Shown here piece after piece: positions 38,692 to 46,646 of a stretch of 64,000 nucleotides of DNA (the first letter of the stretch is position 1; each line of letters starts with the position of its first letter). Both the position numbers and the translations under genes were made by a program. A model generated the notes under the pieces. It was not told where the DNA came from and did no database searches. It saw only the letters and a list, made by a program, of their open reading frames with translations. Source of the stretch: Nocardia tengchongensis (GTDB lineage Bacteria; Actinomycetota; Actinomycetes; Mycobacteriales; Mycobacteriaceae); the NCBI RefSeq assembly GCF_018362975.1, contig NZ_CP074371.1, positions 1,736,001-1,800,000 on the forward strand, read 5' to 3'.

Positions 38692-38940
38692 TCAGAACGG
38701 GTTTCGCAGTCCGGACCGGTTCGGCGGGGGCGTCCTGACCGAGGGGGAACCGGGTCCGTCGGCCGCGGCCGTGGCGGCGGCGAGGAAGGCGCTGGCCTCG
38801 TCCCCGATCAGGTCGCTGAGTTCGTCGTCGGGGACTCGGGCCACGGCCTCGCCGAGTCCGCCCGGCTCGCCCGGTCCGCGTTTGGGGTTGTGCTCGTCGT
38901 CGTAGTCGTCGTAGTCGTCGTCTCGGCTGACTCGTCGCAT
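38692..38940 (-). CDS. Small acidic element protein
   Basis: 82-aa acidic protein with an Asp/Tyr-rich start (DDDYDDYDDEH) and a helical segment LSDLIGDEASAFLAAATAA. Follows the TraB-like gene by 39 nt. Function unknown; no known family. Confidence 0.5.
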   Translation of the reverse strand: MRRVSRDDDYDDYDDEHNPKRGPGEPGGLGEAVARVPDDELSDLIGDEASAFLAAATAAADGPGSPSVRTPPPNRSGLRNPF

Positions 38941-38979
38941 GATGTGGTGTGCTCCAATCGATTCCGGATAGGTGGGTGG

Positions 38980-41013
38980 TCAGGCGGGCGTGGGGGCCGG
39001 GTCCCCACCGGTGACGGGATTGCGGCGGTTCAGGGTGTGGGCGGCGGCGGTGCCGGGCAGTGGGGACAGGTCGGCGGCGTTGAGGGGGACGACGTGTCCG
39101 AACCAGGCGTGGCCGGCGCGGGCGTAGACGAATTCGCCGACTTCGAAGCGGCGCACCCGGTCTGGGTCGACGAGCCAGCGTTCTCCGACGGAGACCTGGC
39201 CTTCATCGCCGTGGCGCTGGCCTTTGATCAGGTGGCGGCTGGGCAGCATGGAGCGGACCGACCCGAAGTGCTTGCACAGTTCGCCGAAGTTCTCGCCGTA
39301 GCCGATGATCAGCCCGCCGGCGCACGCCTTGAGCAGCCGGTCCAGGGACCATTTGTCCCCGGCCAGCGACTCCGGGGATTGGCCGGCGAAGACCAGCGAG
39401 ACGCCTTGGGAGCGGCCGCGTTCCCCGATCTCTTCGAGCCCGATCGATCCGGCCTTCGTGGTCAGTGCGGACGCTTCGTCGAGGTAGAGGGTGACCGAGC
39501 GGCGCGCGGCCTTGGCGGTGCGGCCGGCGCGTTGCATGACCAGGCGCAGGGTGGCCGAGACCTGGGCGCGGGCGGCGTCCTTGTCCAGGCCGGGCACGGT
39601 CATGAACAGCAGGGTCAGGTCGTCGATGTGGCGGCCGCCGTCGAACACGACCTGGCCGTCGGCGTCGGTGAGGGCTTCGAACAGGTTGGTGCACTTGATC
39701 AGTGCGTCGTCGACCTGGGGGACCTTCTCCTTCTGGAGTGCGTCGACCTGCCGCACCACGTCGGGGGCGTGGCCCCAGATGTCCTTGAGGACATCGGGAT
39801 TCAGCCGGCGCAGGAATTCGAGGCTGCTGGTGGGCGGGCCGATCGGGGTGTCGATCACCAGCGAGACGACGCGGCGGCGCATCTCGTCGAAGTGCTGGCC
39901 CTCGCTCGTGGTGGCCTCCCCGGAGCCGAGGAGGTCGCCGACGATGGCGCGCTGGTCGCGGGCGGGCATGTCCTTCCACAGCTCGACCCGATCCATGCCC
40001 GGGACCACGAATGCCATCTCCTCGCGTGGGATCCCGAGCGCGGTCATGATCGCGAGCAACTCCAGGCCGAGGTTCTTGTCGTCCTCCCCGCCCTTGCAGG
40101 TGATGACCACCAGCTGCGGTTTCGGGTGACGGGCGGCCATGCCGGGCACGTCCTTCCACCGCTGCCAGGCCCGCCACTCGTAGTCGAACACTGCGATCGC
40201 GTCGCGCTTGATCAGTTCGGTCTTGCCCGAGCCGGTGCCGGCGATGATCCCGCGGTGCCGTTTGACCTCGGCGTGGGGCACCATCAGCCAGTGCTGATGC
40301 CGCTCGGTCAGCTCCCGCCACAACCCGCGCGGGCGCGCCGTCGTGTGATCGGCCAGCGTGCCCAGCACGATGGAACGGCCGGCGCTGTAGGGGGCGCCCA
40401 GCTTCGCGGCGCGGGCCGCGGCCTGGAACTTGCGGGCCGCCAGCGCTTCCTGCACCCGTTCGGTGCGCCCGAGGTGCTTCAGCCCGACCGTGTTGGTCTT
40501 CAACACGAACGACGCCCACCAGTAGGTCGCGGCCAGCATCGCGATCGGCGCGCCCAACGCCAGCATCATCCGCAGCCCGGACAAGTCCCCGCCGGCGACC
40601 TCGGCGGCGCCGTCCCAGAACAGCGTGACCGGCGTCGACAGCGAGCCGCCCGCGAGCATCGACGCGATCGGCAGCAGGAACGCGGCGATAGCAAAGTTCC
40701 GCAACCGGTGCGGCTCGAGTGGCCACCCGTAGGCGACGGCCACGATCATGATCAGCATCGCGACCAGCACCAACCCGGCGACCAATGTCGTTCCGGCGAC
40801 ATGGGTGGCCTGCGACAGATCGGGCCCGTGCCAACCGCTCAACTTGATCGGCGGCGCCCCGGGCGGGGCCTGCGGCCCCAGCTGATTGAAACCGGTGCCA
40901 GTCGGTGCGGGCGTAGTCGCGCTCGGTGTGGTGGTGAAGGGGCTGAAGATCACCGGCGGGTCCGCGTGGTCGCAGTCGTGCGGGGTGATCAGCGGGACGC
41001 AGTCGCTGCTCAT
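38980..41013 (-). CDS. traB: FtsK/TraB-like membrane DNA translocase
   Basis: 677-aa transfer ATPase. It starts with a Pro/Thr-rich segment, then three hydrophobic helices (about residues 60-165), then a RecA-like motor domain: Walker A AGTGSGKTEL with the Lys near residue 264, Walker B SVTLYLDEASAL, and SLVFAGQSPESL as sensor strand. In AICEs this type of protein alone can move DNA between cells as double strands. Its stretch LLKACAGGLIIGYGENFGEL also resembles TraD/VirD4 couplers, so the mode is not certain. ATGA overlap with the replication-relaxation gene. Confidence 0.85.
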   Translation of the reverse strand: MSSDCVPLITPHDCDHADPPVIFSPFTTTPSATTPAPTGTGFNQLGPQAPPGAPPIKLSGWHGPDLSQATHVAGTTLVAGLVLVAMLIMIVAVAYGWPLEPHRLRNFAIAAFLLPIASMLAGGSLSTPVTLFWDGAAEVAGGDLSGLRMMLALGAPIAMLAATYWWASFVLKTNTVGLKHLGRTERVQEALAARKFQAAARAAKLGAPYSAGRSIVLGTLADHTTARPRGLWRELTERHQHWLMVPHAEVKRHRGIIAGTGSGKTELIKRDAIAVFDYEWRAWQRWKDVPGMAARHPKPQLVVITCKGGEDDKNLGLELLAIMTALGIPREEMAFVVPGMDRVELWKDMPARDQRAIVGDLLGSGEATTSEGQHFDEMRRRVVSLVIDTPIGPPTSSLEFLRRLNPDVLKDIWGHAPDVVRQVDALQKEKVPQVDDALIKCTNLFEALTDADGQVVFDGGRHIDDLTLLFMTVPGLDKDAARAQVSATLRLVMQRAGRTAKAARRSVTLYLDEASALTTKAGSIGLEEIGERGRSQGVSLVFAGQSPESLAGDKWSLDRLLKACAGGLIIGYGENFGELCKHFGSVRSMLPSRHLIKGQRHGDEGQVSVGERWLVDPDRVRRFEVGEFVYARAGHAWFGHVVPLNAADLSPLPGTAAAHTLNRRNPVTGGDPAPTPA

Positions 41014-42073
41014 GAGGCTTCCTTGCTGGCGTGAACACGCAGCGCGCGTTCGGCTTTCGCGACGGCTTTGCGTTCGGCACGACGGGCGATGAACGCGCTC
41101 CAGTCGTCGTCGAGGTCGCGGGTTTCGAAATCGATGTCGATGGCGGCGATCTCGGCCGGCAACCGGTCGACCGCGGCGTTGACTCCGTCCTGCACACTGG
41201 TGGTGCGGCACAGATACAGCAGCCCCACCAACTCACTGGCCTGCCGGAACGGCGGCGCGGTGCGGGTCGCGCGCATCGCGCCCTGCAACGCGGTGTCCAT
41301 GTCCGCGGGACCCTTGCGGGTCAGCTCGACTTCCACAGCCCACCACTGCAATTCGCCTTTGATCTTCCGCAGCACCCAGCCGTCATGAACGTGCGGTCGG
41401 CCGCGGTGCGGCTCCCGGCTCGAACTGAAGTCCGTCGCCGCGCGTGAGGCGGCGGCGATCTCCTCGGCGCGGGGCGCAGCTGGCGTTCGGAGATCCAGCG
41501 GTGCGGATCGGAGCCCACCAGCATGATCCGGGCCTGCGCGACCGCGCGGTCGTGGTTGGCCCACATCATCGACGGTGACCAATCCTTGGGTCGCCACCCC
41601 AGGCGCGGCGCCGCCGCTTCCTTGCGCGGGACAACCCACGCCGTGCCCTGCCCAACCCTGGCCAGCGGGTACAGGAGTCCATTGGCGATCAGGGGCCGGA
41701 TGATGTCGTAGGCGGTGCTCAGCTCGACGTCGAGATAGGCGGCGATCAGATCGACTTGCATCCCGCGCATCTCCGCGGTCACGTCCAACACCTGGCTCTG
41801 GCGGGTGGTGATCGTGGTGCTGTGCGCGGCCGGCAGCATCCTGCCTATCGACCCGTACGGCACGTTCAGCAGCTCGGCGACCTCGGCCTTGGTGAATCCC
41901 TTCGCACGTAGCGCAGCGGCCTCACCTAGGCACTTCTCGACCTTGTTCAGCGAGATCCCCAGGGTGCGGGCGATATCGCTGTAGCCGTGCCCGTAATCGC
42001 GTAGCCCGCCGATGATCTCGGTGCGGTGTGGCAGTTCCAGGCCGGTCCAGCGGTCCTTCTTCTTGTGGTTCAT
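41010..42073 (-). CDS. Replication-relaxation family protein, frame broken once
   Basis: About 354 aa across one missing base near 41475. The N-terminal part has tandem winged-helix-like segments (ARTLGISLNKVEKCL, FTKAEVAELLNVPYG), and the C-terminal part has HDGWVLRKIKGELQWWAVEVELTRKG, the signature of plasmid replication-relaxation (PF13814-type) proteins. One C lost from a cccc run restores the frame (3n+2). It probably acts at the origin in replication or transfer. Coupled to both neighbours by ATGA overlaps. Confidence 0.75.
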
Positions 42074-42555
42074 CGGGTGCGTTCCCTTCGGGCGATCGCG
42101 GCCTGCCGGGCGGCGATGCCGTCCAGCAGCGCGGCGAGTTCCTCGGCCGACATCGGTCCGACCCACCGCGGCGGACGGGGTGCACGCTCACCGGCGGATT
42201 GATGGCGGGCCGTGATGTCGCGGCGGGCCGCCACGATCACCGCGCCCATCTCCTCGGCGGCCTTCGCGTCGATCACGGGGCGCGGCTTGACCCCGCATTT
42301 CGGGCACCGACGCGAGGCGCCTCCCTCGCGCTTGAGCTGGCGCTCGCGACCGCGGGTGCCTTTCCACGTCCGGGCCAGCTCCCATCCGATCCCGTTGTCG
42401 CGCAGCACCTCCACCAACCGCGCTCCACGGCCGGCGCGGTGGTCGGCCAGGCGCGCGTCGAGGTCGGTGGTCCACCCGGTGTAGTGGCGGGCGTGCTGGA
42501 ACGGGCGGTCGAAGTGCAGCAGGTAGACGGTGCCGGGCACGTTCTTGCGGCTCAT
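42070..42555 (-). CDS. GIY-YIG nuclease-like protein
   Basis: 161-aa protein. The N-terminal domain TVYLLHFDRPF...HARHYTGWTTDL has the GIY-YIG layout (YLLHF and HYTGW), then WELARTWKGTRGRERQLK with the Arg and Glu expected of the catalytic helix. A C-x2-C pair (CPKCG) follows. Such proteins nick or cut DNA; here it may process the element's DNA. ATG at 42555, ATGA overlaps at both ends. The C-terminal tail is Arg-rich (RRERTR). Confidence 0.72.
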   Translation of the reverse strand: MSRKNVPGTVYLLHFDRPFQHARHYTGWTTDLDARLADHRAGRGARLVEVLRDNGIGWELARTWKGTRGRERQLKREGGASRRCPKCGVKPRPVIDAKAAEEMGAVIVAARRDITARHQSAGERAPRPPRWVGPMSAEELAALLDGIAARQAAIARRERTR

Positions 42556-42887
42556 CGCGATCGCTCCACACCCTGCGCCCGCGTTTGAGCAGCGCCGCGG
42601 GCGGCCTGCATACGGCTCGTCCGGGCAGTGACCTCGGCGAACCACTGGCCATGGACCTCGCGCCAGCGTCGCCCCGCCTCGGTCTGCTCGTCCCACACCG
42701 ACGGTGCCGCAGCGTCCCAGTGCCGCAACTTTGCCCGCTCGGCCGCGTCGTCGCCGACCTGCTTCGTCTTCCTTGCCTGGCCGGCGGCAAGCACCATGTC
42801 GGTGAGTACCGAATCGACCACATCCAAGCGCTTGCGCTCAGCCTCGAGCGCGGTCAGCTCCTTGCGAAGTTCGTCTGCCGTACTCAT
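42552..42887 (-). CDS. Helical element protein, unknown function
   Basis: 111-aa helical protein: ELRKELTALEAERKRLDVV forms a coiled coil, with a Trp-rich centre (RHWDAAAPSVWDEQTEAGRRW). Ends in GVERSR. No family recognised. Overlaps both neighbours by 4 nt (ATGA). Confidence 0.6.
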   Translation of the reverse strand: MSTADELRKELTALEAERKRLDVVDSVLTDMVLAAGQARKTKQVGDDAAERAKLRHWDAAAPSVWDEQTEAGRRWREVHGQWFAEVTARTSRMQAARGAAQTRAQGVERSR

Positions 42888-43183
42888 CGGGCCACCACCG
42901 GAGCCGGGACCGGGGACTGCGGATCGACGTGCACGCAATCGATCCGATCGACCTCGTCGGCGCGGCACACATTCACCGACGCGGGCATGGACGGCGTCTG
43001 CTTCTCCAACTGGATCCCGACCACGATCCCGCCGGCGAACACCACCAGCGCGAAGAACAGCGGAAGCCACCAACGCAGCGGCAACGCCTGAAAGCCGTTC
43101 AACAGCAGCCCATTTGCGTCGTACTCGGGCCGACCGTATGCCGGAAGCCCGATCTGGTGATGGGCGTAGTCGTGGTTGTTCAT
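42884..43183 (-). CDS. Single-pass membrane protein, unknown function
   Basis: 99-aa protein with a cytoplasmic start MNNHDYAHHQIGLPAYG, one hydrophobic helix (PLFFALVVFAGGIVVGIQL) and an outer domain with two Cys (NVCRADEVDRIDC), which could form a disulfide. Probably a small component of the transfer apparatus. ATGA overlaps on both sides. Confidence 0.6.
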   Translation of the reverse strand: MNNHDYAHHQIGLPAYGRPEYDANGLLLNGFQALPLRWWLPLFFALVVFAGGIVVGIQLEKQTPSMPASVNVCRADEVDRIDCVHVDPQSPVPAPVVAR

Positions 43184-43332
43184 CGCCGCCCCCGCAGCCA
43201 GCCGTGGCGCGGCCGGACCAGCATGTAGAGGCCGATCACGAAGGCGGGCACCAGCACGACCTCGGGGTGCCGGACCAGGGCGTAGATCAGGGTCATCGCG
43301 ATGAACGCGATCAGCGCCGTCCGGGCTCTCAT
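43180..43332 (-). CDS. 50-aa small membrane protein
   Basis: A short frame of 50 aa: MRARTALIAFIAMTLIYALV begins with a hydrophobic helix, followed by a second (VVLVPAFVIGLYMLV) and a basic tail WLRGRR. It is bracketed by ATGA overlaps with the HTH gene upstream and the 99-aa gene downstream, exactly as other genes of the operon, which supports it as a real gene. It probably forms a two-helix hairpin in the membrane. Confidence 0.6.
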   Translation of the reverse strand: MRARTALIAFIAMTLIYALVRHPEVVLVPAFVIGLYMLVRPRHGWLRGRR

Positions 43333-43559
43333 GCCACACCGTCGGCATCATTGGTGATCACCGGATGGACGAGGGCGAGTACCTCGTGGGCGTTGACGCG
43401 CCACATGCTGCCGTTCAGCTTGTAGCCCTGCAGAAGTCCCGCCTCGATCCAGTTCAGGATCGTCTTTCGATCAACGTCGACAAGAGCCGAAGCCCTCTTC
43501 AGGCTGATCAGTCCACGCTCGCTTCGGATGTCGGCAGCGGACTGGCGTTTGGTGGCCAA
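43329..43559 (-). CDS. HTH excisionase-family / MerR-like DNA-binding protein
   Basis: 76-aa protein with a helix-turn-helix reading LISLKRASALVDVDRKTILNWIEAGLL followed by a wing, as in 'excisionase family' DNA-binding proteins (first block LISLKRASALV). TTG start at 43559 with site gaggag 9 nt upstream. First gene of the leftward operon (43,559 to 30,734), so it may regulate it. Confidence 0.72.
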   Translation of the reverse strand: MATKRQSAADIRSERGLISLKRASALVDVDRKTILNWIEAGLLQGYKLNGSMWRVNAHEVLALVHPVITNDADGVA

Positions 43560-43748
43560 CTGAGATCACTCCTCTGGGTGGAAAACTCCGGAAAATCTGT
43601 TCACCCAGCGTGTTTTTCGAGCCCGTCTCGCCGCGTCCCCCGCTGGGCCTCACCTCTCCCAGCGATGTCCACCAAAGGTCTCTTCTGTGTCTCCTGGCCG
43701 TGCTAAGGTCATCTCAAGTCTCCGAAATCTCTTGCAAGGCAGACGATT
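43560..43748. promoter_or_regulatory. Divergent control region of the element
   Basis: 189 bp between the leftward operon and the rightward regulator cassette; both promoters should lie here. Two related motifs, CTCCGGAAAATCT (43586-43598) and TCTCCGAAATCTC (43719-43731), recur with a palindromic version, CCGGAGAAATCTCCGG (43897-43912), inside the regulator gene. These could be operators. Confidence 0.45.
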
Positions 43749-44609
43749 ATGGGCACCGTTCTCAGGGCTCTACTCCAGCAACGCCACCTTCAAACGGTCT
43801 CGGCGTTCAATCGCGAGTACGACAGGCTCGCTCAGAAGATTGATCCCACCTTGGTGGGGTTCGGCCCGAAGAAGGCCCAGTTCTACCGGTGGCTGTCCGG
43901 AGAAATCTCCGGCCTCCCGTATCCGGACCATTGCAGGATCCTTCAAGGGATGTTCCCGAACTGGTCAATAGATGAGCTGTTCGAGAGCTACTCCGGAAGT
44001 CCGGAGGATCTCGTTCGGGCTCCGCGTGCGACGGCACAGACGGCCAAGGCCCAGAATGGGCGCGACCTGGCGGACGTGGAAGCTGTCTACGCGACGAGAC
44101 TTGACTTCCTTCGTGCGATGCCTCCGCAAGAGCTATTCAAGACAGCCCGGACGGTAGACCTGGCCGGCCTGTCCTTGAACATGCTCTGCCAGCAGTACTC
44201 CGACACCGACATCCTCCGGCTGCTCGAGAACGGCACGGTCATTCGGTGCCTATTCCTCGATCCCGCAGGGACGTCGATCCGGGCGCGCGAGATCGAAGAG
44301 GGGCACCCGTCCGGCCTACTCACGAACCTCACCGACGCCAACATCCGGACGTTGGAACGAGTGCGGCGACGCGTCACCCCGCAGACCCCCGGATCACTCT
44401 TGATCAAGGTCTACGATCAGCCTATTCGGTTCAACATCACGATCATCGATTCAACGATCTGCGTCATGCAGCCTTACCTGCCCAGTGCCCGGGGAGTTGA
44501 ATCCCCGACCTTCGTGAGCCGGAAGTCCGGCGCTGCCGGGCTATACGGCACCTTTTCGGAAGTCTTCGAGGGCATGTGGGCGGATGGCAACGAGAGGGCC
44601 ACGGCATGA
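43749..44609 (+). CDS. HTH regulator with DUF5919-like C-terminal domain
   Basis: 286-aa transcription regulator. The N-terminal HTH (LVGFGPKKAQFYRWLSGEISGLPYP) resembles Xre-like folds; the C-terminal domain with DTDILRLLENGTVIRCLFLDP is like DUF5919 domains found with such HTH proteins in actinobacteria. The stop overlaps the IMPase gene (ATGA), so it regulates, and is co-expressed with, the phosphatase and kinase. Ligand unknown. Confidence 0.7.
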   Translation: MGTVLRALLQQRHLQTVSAFNREYDRLAQKIDPTLVGFGPKKAQFYRWLSGEISGLPYPDHCRILQGMFPNWSIDELFESYSGSPEDLVRAPRATAQTAKAQNGRDLADVEAVYATRLDFLRAMPPQELFKTARTVDLAGLSLNMLCQQYSDTDILRLLENGTVIRCLFLDPAGTSIRAREIEEGHPSGLLTNLTDANIRTLERVRRRVTPQTPGSLLIKVYDQPIRFNITIIDSTICVMQPYLPSARGVESPTFVSRKSGAAGLYGTFSEVFEGMWADGNERATA

Positions 44610-45418
44610 ACGACCTGGAGGGCCTACTGGAGGTCGCCCGCGCGGCAGCAGCCGAAGGTAGCCGGCTGCTCAGCACTACCGGGCCGGGAGGCGTGCGCGC
44701 CAAGGGCGATCGCGACTTCGTGACGGACCTCGACGTACGGATTCAAAGCTCCGTTCGGGAGTACCTTGGCCGCGTCGCGCCTGAAATCGGATTCCTGGGT
44801 GAGGAGCTGGAGCCTGACGAACAGGAACACGATGCGCCGGAGTACCGCTGGGTATTGGACCCGATCGACGGCACGTCGAACTTCATCCACGGCATACCCT
44901 TGTGCGCCGTGTCGCTTGCGCTCGCCCAGAACGACGTTCCGATTCTGGGCGTCATCGCTGCGCCGTTCCTGAGCCTGGAGTACTACGCGTCCGCCGGCCA
45001 TGGCGCCTTCTGCAACGACCACCGCATCAAGACCAGTCACACCCAGTCGGTCTCAAACGCGATCGTCTCGATCGGCGACTACGCCGTCGGCGACAACGCT
45101 CCTGCGAAGAACCGGCAACGACTTGCGCTGACTACCGCGCTTGCGGCAGAGGTCGAACGGGTGCGGATGTTCGGCTCGGCCGCCATCGATCTCGCCTGGG
45201 TGGCAGAAGGCCGCACGGACGCGTGCATCCTGCTGTCCAACAAGCCATGGGACATGTCCGCGGGCGTCGTGATCGCCCGCGAAAGCGGGGCCCTCGTCAC
45301 CGACTCCGACGGCCGGCGCCATGACGTCGGCTCTGCTCACACCGTTGCAGCCGCTCCCGGCATAGCGTCGGCGCTGCTCGATCTGGTCGGCACAACGCTC
45401 GCCAGCGTGCAAGGCTGA
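44606..45418 (+). CDS. Inositol-monophosphatase-like phosphatase
   Basis: 270-aa phosphatase of the IMPase/FBPase superfamily. Metal ligands are visible: FLGEELEPDE (Glu), VLDPIDGTSNF (Asp-x-x-Asp-Gly-Thr) and the late WDMSAGVVIA (Asp). It removes phosphate from a small molecule; substrate unknown. Between a regulator and a P-loop kinase, which suggests opposing phosphorylation and dephosphorylation of one compound. Confidence 0.85.
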   Translation: MNDLEGLLEVARAAAAEGSRLLSTTGPGGVRAKGDRDFVTDLDVRIQSSVREYLGRVAPEIGFLGEELEPDEQEHDAPEYRWVLDPIDGTSNFIHGIPLCAVSLALAQNDVPILGVIAAPFLSLEYYASAGHGAFCNDHRIKTSHTQSVSNAIVSIGDYAVGDNAPAKNRQRLALTTALAAEVERVRMFGSAAIDLAWVAEGRTDACILLSNKPWDMSAGVVIARESGALVTDSDGRRHDVGSAHTVAAAPGIASALLDLVGTTLASVQG

Positions 45419-45497
45419 TAGCAGTCCGCCACTCAGGTTTGCGAGATTCGATCCCACCTCGCGGATTGACGCGGCCATCGTGTGCGTAGGAGGAACG

Positions 45498-46127
45498 ATG
45501 AATCAGTCGAGCAGACAAGCCGTTCAATCCCTGCGTGCAGCCGCACCTTTGCCTATGACCGCAGTACTTGATCAGCTGGCCGAACGCGCTCAATCAGGAG
45601 TGACGGTCGTTTGCGGCTTTCCGGCCTCCGGCAAGTCCACGGCTGCACGACATCTCGCGGTCATCACCGACGCAGTCATCATCGACAAGGACACATTCGC
45701 GCCGGACCTCGAAGAATCGGTGATGACAGAGCTCACCGGCAATCCGCATGACAGGGACAGCGCCGCCTACATGCGGGTCGTCAACCCGCACATCTATTCA
45801 GCCTTCATGCACCAGGCGTTCGCCGTCGCCAACCGCGTTCCGGTGATCGTGGACGCTCCGTTCATCGGATACATTCAGGCAGCAGCAGATCAGGGCATCT
45901 CGCTCTCGGAATACCTCAGAGCAAGAGCTGCCATACCCGTTCCACACCTCCGAACGATCTGGATCTCCGCTCGTCCCAACCAAATCCGCGACCGCATGAG
46001 CGACCGCGGTGCCGAGCGAGATGCAGGCAAGCTTGCCGATTGGCCGACCTACCGGGCGAACGTACTTGAGTCGGGTATTCACGATGCGGCCCGGACGGTG
46101 GTCGACTACGTCGTCCAGAACTACTGA
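45498..46127 (+). CDS. P-loop kinase-like ATPase (AAA/zeta-toxin-like)
   Basis: 209-aa P-loop protein. Walker A is GFPASGKSTAAR at about residues 39-50; the following VIIDKDTF is the usual second acidic strand of small-molecule kinases; a lid-type region RPNQIRDRMSDRGAERD is Arg-rich. Ribosome site aggagg before ATG 45498. It resembles zeta-toxin/chloramphenicol-phosphotransferase-like kinases. Substrate unknown. Confidence 0.7.
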   Translation: MNQSSRQAVQSLRAAAPLPMTAVLDQLAERAQSGVTVVCGFPASGKSTAARHLAVITDAVIIDKDTFAPDLEESVMTELTGNPHDRDSAAYMRVVNPHIYSAFMHQAFAVANRVPVIVDAPFIGYIQAAADQGISLSEYLRARAAIPVPHLRTIWISARPNQIRDRMSDRGAERDAGKLADWPTYRANVLESGIHDAARTVVDYVVQNY

Positions 46128-46401
46128 ACCAGTGACAGACTGACCGCGCCCCTGCCCGACCGTGTGCGTGGGACCTTCCCTTTGTGGTTGTTAGCGTGTG
46201 TTCCTCTCGCAGGTACCGACCCGAGCGCGATTGATGCGCGAGCACGCCGCCGGAGGCGGCGCACTTCCCAACGCGCCCAGGTTTACCAACGCATGCTTCG
46301 GTCCGAGCCCCCTTTTTGTGGTCTTCACTTGTGGTCTCGTCTTTGCGGTCTTCTTCTACCCCACTCCCGCTGACTGACATTGACTCCTGAACTCTTCTTT
46401 T
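46128..46401. other. Gene-free region before the hairpin
   Basis: This stretch follows the kinase gene. It contains a weak 7-bp hairpin (cgccgcc gga ggcggcg, 46245-46261) that could be a terminator. Small frames exist but have no family resemblance. Confidence 0.45.
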
Positions 46402-46472
46402 GGCTCCCGTGTGCTCGTCCCCAACTCTGTGCTGCGAAGCGGTAGAGAGTTGGGGACGAGCACACGGGAGCC
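46402..46472. repeat. Perfect 27-bp inverted repeat (hairpin)
   Basis: Arms 46402-46428 and 46446-46472 are exact reverse complements, with a 17-nt loop. Such a long perfect stem is far stronger than the terminators in this window. It is not in a coding gene and sits beside iterons, so an origin of replication, a single-strand origin or a transfer site is more likely than termination. Confidence 0.85.
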
Positions 46473-46514
46473 ATGCGCCGAAGGCGCAGGTCGGTACGTT
46501 GGTGATCCGTTCTT

Positions 46515-46572
46515 GATGCGATCCTGATGCGAATGGGAATCGCATCAGGATCGCATCGCGATCGCATCAGGA
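46515..46572. repeat. 11-bp iterons in inverted arrangement
   Basis: Five copies of the 7-mer GATGCGA/TCGCATC lie at 46515, 46526 (one strand) and 46540, 46551, 46562 (other strand), each 11 bp apart within a set, so on one face of the helix. The two sets form an 18-bp inverted repeat (46515-46532 / 46540-46557) around a 7-bp centre. This is the layout of a protein-binding iteron array. Confidence 0.8.
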
Positions 46573-46587
46573 CCGGATCAGATCCGG
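46573..46587. repeat. 15-nt palindrome beside iterons
   Basis: CCGGATC-A-GATCCGG, a perfect palindrome with one central base, directly after the last iteron. It may be a further protein site. The remaining 59 bp to the nuclease gene end hold nothing recognised. Confidence 0.55.
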
Positions 46588-46646
46588 CTCTCTCGGTGCT
46601 CAAGCGGCTGTGCCGACGGCTTGGAAGGTGATGGCAGTCCCGAGCG

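Noticed and set aside
38890..41034. 714-codon open frame on the plus strand
   Set aside because: Antisense to the TraB-like ATPase; no domain pattern, composition typical of a shadow frame.
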